From UBA6382 sp963600315 (lineage in GTDB: Bacteria > Bacteroidota > Bacteroidia > Bacteroidales > Bacteroidaceae), in contig CAVCAW010000010.1 in assembly GCA_963600315.1 (NCBI GenBank), positions 1 to 10,365 on the forward strand: 10,365 bases of DNA, read 5' to 3'. The first letter of the stretch is position 1, and the number at the start of each line of letters is the position of its first letter. The notes beneath the pieces were generated by a model. It was given only the letters and a program-made list of their open reading frames with translations. It was not told where the DNA came from and did no database searches. Positions 7,753 to 10,365 of this stretch are shown here, one piece after another. The translations under genes and the position numbers were made by a program.

Positions 7753-7769
7753 TGGTGATTGCATCACCA
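7753..7769. repeat. Short perfect palindrome TGGTGAT-TGC-ATCACCA
   Basis: Two 7-base arms are separated by three bases and are not followed by a T tract, so this is not a terminator. It lies about 105 bases upstream of the predicted -7 element of the MFS gene. Symmetry and size suit an operator for a dimeric regulator, but no regulator gene lies alongside; the role is inferred only. Confidence 0.35.
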
Positions 7770-7874
7770 GTCTGAACAAAAACACCTTGGCGCAATCAAT
7801 GAAGCAGCACTTCCCAAACGAGTCATAAGGCCGAAAAAAACCATCAAATTTCTCCAATTCGTTTTATTTTGTTG

Positions 7875-7882
7875 TACCTTTG
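7875..7882 (+). promoter_or_regulatory. Bacteroidetes -7 promoter element TACCTTTG
   Basis: A match to TAnnTTTG in the context TTGTACCTTTGCAG. A weak -33 candidate, TTTC at 7849-7852, stands 22 bases upstream, slightly beyond the usual 19-21. Transcription would begin near 7890, giving a leader of about 100 bases before the MFS ATG. The surrounding 20 bases closely resemble the promoter at 2940. Confidence 0.65.
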
Positions 7883-7990
7883 CAGAGCAAAATCGAGGCA
7901 GCTGAAGATTCTCATACGTAGTTAGTAGGTGATTGCAGATTTGCAGCTTGGAAGAGCTGGAAAACTCCATAAACACTTTACACTATTATT

Positions 7991-9211
7991 ATGAATCATT
8001 CAAGAAGACTGACCTTTACAATTCTCTCCATTTCCCTCTTGACCGTTATGGCAGGCGCAGCCATTGCACCTGCATTGGGAGTCATCCAAGAACATTTTAG
8101 CGGATACAGCAGTGTGCTGATACAATTGATTGTCAGCATGCCAGCACTTTTTATCATTGTCACCAACCTCTTTTTCCCAGCACTATGCAAGCACTTCAAG
8201 ACACGCACCCTTGCATTGTTGGGACTCTCTATGTATATAGTGTTTGGAGCTGGAGCATTTCTGGTTGACAACATATGGGTGATACTTGCTACGAGGGCAC
8301 TTCTGGGAGCCAGCGTAGGCATGATAATGCCGCTGTCGACGGGGCTCCTATCCTACTACTTCCCTCCCGAAAAGCAGGCAGGTCTCATGGGGCTTTCAGC
8401 GTTTATGAACCAAATGGGCGGTGTAGTAGCAACGCTGCTGAGCGGACTAATATCTAACATCAGTTGGAACTATTCTTTCCTTGTCTATCTGCTAGGCATC
8501 ATCGCTGTGATGCTGGTGGCAGTTTTCCTGCCCAACGAGCGTCTTGTCACAGGCAACGAGACGATGAAGAACGCACCTGACTACTACGAGAGTGAAACGG
8601 GCATTACCAAAGCTCGCAAGAATCCCGACCATCCTGTTGCCTCACTCATGCGTTTTGCCCCATCGGTGGTTGGAATGTATCTGCAGATGCTGCTGTTCTT
8701 CATATTCCCGACGAATTTCGCCATCACCGCCCGTGCCAATGCCGCACTGACGGGTAACGACATCACGCTCATTATGGTTGGGCTAGATGTGGTGGCAGCT
8801 CTCATCGGTCTGGGGTTTGGATGGATGATGGGCAATATGAGCCGTAGTCTGAAATATCTCGCACCATTGACTTTCATTCTCGGTTATGGAGCCTATTCGC
8901 TTGGTGTATCAACGCCGTTGCTGCTTACAGGCTCCGCTCTTGTCGGGCTAGCCAACGGCATCGGCATGCCTTATCTCAACACCATCGCCTCAATCAAGGG
9001 CGGCAAGAATGCTGCCACGACGGTAATGCCACTAATATCCGCTGCACTATACTTGGGGCAGTTTACATCACCTCTAGTCATAGGACCTATTTCAGCTCTC
9101 TTCGACAGTCTGACTGCACCATACATCGTTGGAGTTGGATTTAGTGTCATCTATCTGATTCAGATGTTCTGCTCCAGAAAATACCAAGCTCTCGCTTTAA
9201 TCAAACAATAG
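7991..9211 (+). CDS. Major facilitator superfamily transporter (drug-efflux-like, 12 helices)
   Basis: Inner-membrane secondary transporter of 406 residues. Hydrophobic segments are consistent with twelve helices, six up to about residue 180 and six from about 225. They are divided by a charged cytosolic loop (about 181-222, NERLVTGNETMKN..YESETG). The loop between helices 2 and 3 (CKHFKTRTLALLG, 66-78) sits where the MFS motif A occurs but is degenerate. The helix 4 region RALLGASVGMIMPLSTGLL (102-120) is typical of DHA1-type efflux carriers. No signal peptide is needed. It is preceded by its own promoter and follows a strong terminator, so it is probably monocistronic. The next gene converges on it. 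The substrate cannot be told; export of a drug or metabolite is an inference from general resemblance. The ATG at 7991 precedes a short basic N terminus (NHSRR) and helix 1, a sensible start. Confidence 0.9.
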   Translation: MNHSRRLTFTILSISLLTVMAGAAIAPALGVIQEHFSGYSSVLIQLIVSMPALFIIVTNLFFPALCKHFKTRTLALLGLSMYIVFGAGAFLVDNIWVILATRALLGASVGMIMPLSTGLLSYYFPPEKQAGLMGLSAFMNQMGGVVATLLSGLISNISWNYSFLVYLLGIIAVMLVAVFLPNERLVTGNETMKNAPDYYESETGITKARKNPDHPVASLMRFAPSVVGMYLQMLLFFIFPTNFAITARANAALTGNDITLIMVGLDVVAALIGLGFGWMMGNMSRSLKYLAPLTFILGYGAYSLGVSTPLLLTGSALVGLANGIGMPYLNTIASIKGGKNAATTVMPLISAALYLGQFTSPLVIGPISALFDSLTAPYIVGVGFSVIYLIQMFCSRKYQALALIKQ

Positions 9212-9216
9212 ACTCT

Positions 9217-9243
9217 CTTTGGAAACGACACCAAGGGTTATTT
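9217..9243 (+). terminator. Weak hairpin in the convergent gap
   Basis: CTTTGG (9217-9222) can pair with CCAAGG (9231-9236), with one wobble and an 8-base loop, followed by GTTATTT. It lies just after the MFS stop in the 50-base gap before the convergent gene. The stem is short and the T run poor, so termination here is only a possibility. Confidence 0.25.
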
Positions 9244-9261
9244 AAGCCGGAACAGACGGGG

Positions 9262-9714
9262 TCAAACCTTTCTGGTCCTCAACTTGAGCATTGCCATATG
9301 CGCCATGTCGTGAGTGTCGGGCAACTGGCAGTATTTGTGAAAAGGCACAATCTTTACCATCGCAGAACTATGTATTCTTTTGGCGGCTATGCACTCTCTG
9401 ATAAGGTCAGCATTGGCAGAACTGTCAGTCGGTTCCTTATCGAAGTTCTGAATGTAGGCGGCGTTGGTCAGGAAGACGATATTGGAACCTTCGGGGACGA
9501 TTGCCATAGCATGAAGCATCACCGTTAGCATCATACGGAACTCTGTTGTGGCAAGGTCGGCTATTACGTAGGTGTCGATGACCTTGCCGTCCTTCTCCAT
9601 GATATATGCACCGCCTCCGACACGTTCCTTATGGGCATAGTCGCAACTGCCGCCCACCCAAACGTAGTAGGTGTCTGCAACCATGCGGAACTTCATTGGT
9701 TTGTCTTGCTTCAT
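9262..9714 (-). CDS. Small RNase H-fold protein with apparently degenerate active site
   Basis: A protein of 150 residues whose layout resembles ribonuclease HI. YVWVGGSC (17-24) stands where RNase HI has a strand ending TDGSC. GGGAYIM (33-39) matches the GGYG strand, LATTEFRMML (54-63) the TTNNRMEL helix, FLTNAAYIQN (81-90) the TDSxYV strand, and DMAHMA (136-141) the final xADxLA helix. In this alignment each of the four metal-binding carboxylates is replaced: Asp by Gly21, Glu by Met62, Asp by Asn84, and the last Asp by Ala138. It is therefore probably not an active RNase H, and may be a nucleic-acid-binding or structural derivative. The start overlaps the stop of the upstream DUF5131 gene in ATGA, so the two are likely translated together. 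The RNase H call rests on motif spacing, and a structure prediction would settle it. An unrelated small protein is the alternative. Confidence 0.6.
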   Translation of the reverse strand: MKQDKPMKFRMVADTYYVWVGGSCDYAHKERVGGGAYIMEKDGKVIDTYVIADLATTEFRMMLTVMLHAMAIVPEGSNIVFLTNAAYIQNFDKEPTDSSANADLIRECIAAKRIHSSAMVKIVPFHKYCQLPDTHDMAHMAMLKLRTRKV

Positions 9715-10365
9715 GTTGTTTCTTTGTTTGTTTCACATGCACCGCAGTTACTGCATCCGTTGCAGGTCATGCGGCTGCCGCAGGTTCGACAATGTTCACG
9801 GAACAAGGGCTGTTCCGTCGGGATTTCCGAGCCGAACAATGAACATTGTGGCATACGGAGATGTCGCGGAACTTCTTTTCCTTGATAACTCAGTCCTGAG
9901 CGGAACGCCTGCTGGCTCTGTATGCGCTTGTTGGGTATGCGGTAGGTCTTTCCGTCCTTCACGAATACAGTTCCTGTTTCGATGAAGTCGAACGTAATAT
10001 CATACTTTCGGCATTGGTCACTCAACAGTTTTACCCATTCGTAATGGCACGGGCGTGCACCGTCATAGTTCTCGCCACCGCAAAGCACCTCCTCTATCAG
10101 TCCCGTTGTCAAATACTTTTCTGCATCTACCGGTCCAATATACGGCGCAGCCATAAAGCCACGGTGTTTGGCAGGTGTGTCGAGGAGTATGGGCAGACGC
10201 TCGTCGGCACGCCGCTGGTTCTCGGTGGTCACGTTGAGCATTACGTTATCATAACCTTCGCCCCAATCGTCGGGCAGGCAGTCGGCAAACCGTTGGGGAC
10301 GCTTGGTGAGCAGACGGAAGAATACATCAGGGCGCTGTCGGATTATTCTCCAAGCCTCGTCGCGC
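9711..10365 (-). CDS. DUF5131 / phage Gp37-Gp68-like protein with cysteine-rich tail (5' end outside window)
   Basis: The frame is open to the right edge, so only the C-terminal 217 residues are seen. An internal ATG at 10241 is not the start, because family-typical sequence precedes it: FFRLLTKRPQRF encoded around 10285-10320. Further landmarks are MLNVTTENQRRADERLPILL (10182-10241), AAPYIGPVD, and VLCGGENYDGARPCHYEWV followed by KLLSDQC, all characteristic of DUF5131 (compare the family pattern GGESGPGARPxxxxWV). Members usually carry an N-terminal three-cysteine motif suggesting a radical-SAM-like barrel; that part is not in view. After the conserved core the protein continues with KDGKTYRIPNKRIQSQ and ends in a cluster of six cysteines, CxxC-x5-CxxCxxCxxC (9735-9791), which could bind zinc or an iron-sulfur cluster. 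Function is unknown; members occur in phages and accessory regions. It overlaps the RNase H-like gene by ATGA. Confidence 0.85.
   Translation of the reverse strand, partial: RDEAWRIIRQRPDVFFRLLTKRPQRFADCLPDDWGEGYDNVMLNVTTENQRRADERLPILLDTPAKHRGFMAAPYIGPVDAEKYLTTGLIEEVLCGGENYDGARPCHYEWVKLLSDQCRKYDITFDFIETGTVFVKDGKTYRIPNKRIQSQQAFRSGLSYQGKEVPRHLRMPQCSLFGSEIPTEQPLFREHCRTCGSRMTCNGCSNCGACETNKETT

Larger units (their letters stand above)
7603..7990 (+). other. Intergenic region with promoter and leader of the MFS gene
   Basis: About 390 bases with no convincing coding frame on either strand. It holds a compact palindrome at 7753-7769, a -7 promoter element at 7875-7882 and a leader of roughly 100 bases. 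The leader has one small possible hairpin (CAGCT at 7944-7948, AGCTG at 7955-7959, loop of six). No tRNA or recognisable riboswitch is visible. Confidence 0.6.

Noticed and set aside
9212..9261. Attachment site or tRNA end as a mobile-element boundary
   Set aside because: The 50-base gap shows no tRNA sequence, direct repeat or integrase gene; a boundary here is only suspected from the change in gene character.
9671..9985. Overlapping + strand frames (9606-9985) opposite the DUF5131 and RNase H-like genes
   Set aside because: Cys/His-rich shadow translations of the minus-strand genes, whose family motifs are clear for DUF5131.

Overview
The window reads as chromosomal DNA of a Bacteroidales bacterium, most likely a Prevotella relative. 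The base composition is moderate. Shine-Dalgarno signals are mostly absent in front of genes, and two intergenic regions carry the Bacteroidetes -7 promoter element TAnnTTTG, both times embedded in TGTAC(C/T)TTTGCAG. The protein repertoire also fits this group. The taxonomic call is inference from these signals, not from a marker gene.

Layout. Bases 1-2645 (+) hold a UvrD/PcrA-type DNA helicase, whose first residues lie outside the window, followed closely by a small NimA-like flavin-binding (pyridoxamine-phosphate-oxidase fold) protein. A gap of about 390 bases then carries a promoter and a structured-looking leader. Bases 3034-7534 (+) form a tight three-gene unit. It contains an SLC13-type transporter with two TrkA-C (RCK_C) domains, a single-domain STAS anti-sigma-factor antagonist, and a large membrane receptor. 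The receptor joins a Cache-type sensor, HAMP, an RsbU/SpoIIE-type PP2C phosphatase and an RsbW-type histidine-kinase-like ATPase in one chain. The STAS and receptor genes overlap by ATGA. A strong intrinsic terminator closes the unit at 7562-7602. After about 390 further bases with a second promoter, a 12-helix MFS transporter occupies 7991-9211 (+). On the opposite strand, 9262-10365 holds two genes that also overlap by ATGA: the C-terminal part of a DUF5131 (phage Gp37/Gp68-like) protein with a cysteine-rich tail, and a small RNase H-fold protein that seems to have lost its catalytic carboxylates.

How the genes may work together. The STAS protein and the phosphatase/kinase fusion have the ingredients of a complete partner-switching circuit. 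The receptor could phosphorylate STAS with its C-terminal ATPase domain and dephosphorylate it with its PP2C domain, depending on a periplasmic ligand. No sigma factor or separate anti-sigma factor lies in the window, so the output is unknown. Because the transporter is encoded just upstream with no visible promoter between, one testable idea is that the circuit senses or controls the substrate of that transporter. The minus-strand DUF5131/RNase H-like pair has an accessory or phage-like character and may mark the start of a different gene neighbourhood. No rRNA, tRNA, CRISPR array or insertion sequence was recognised.
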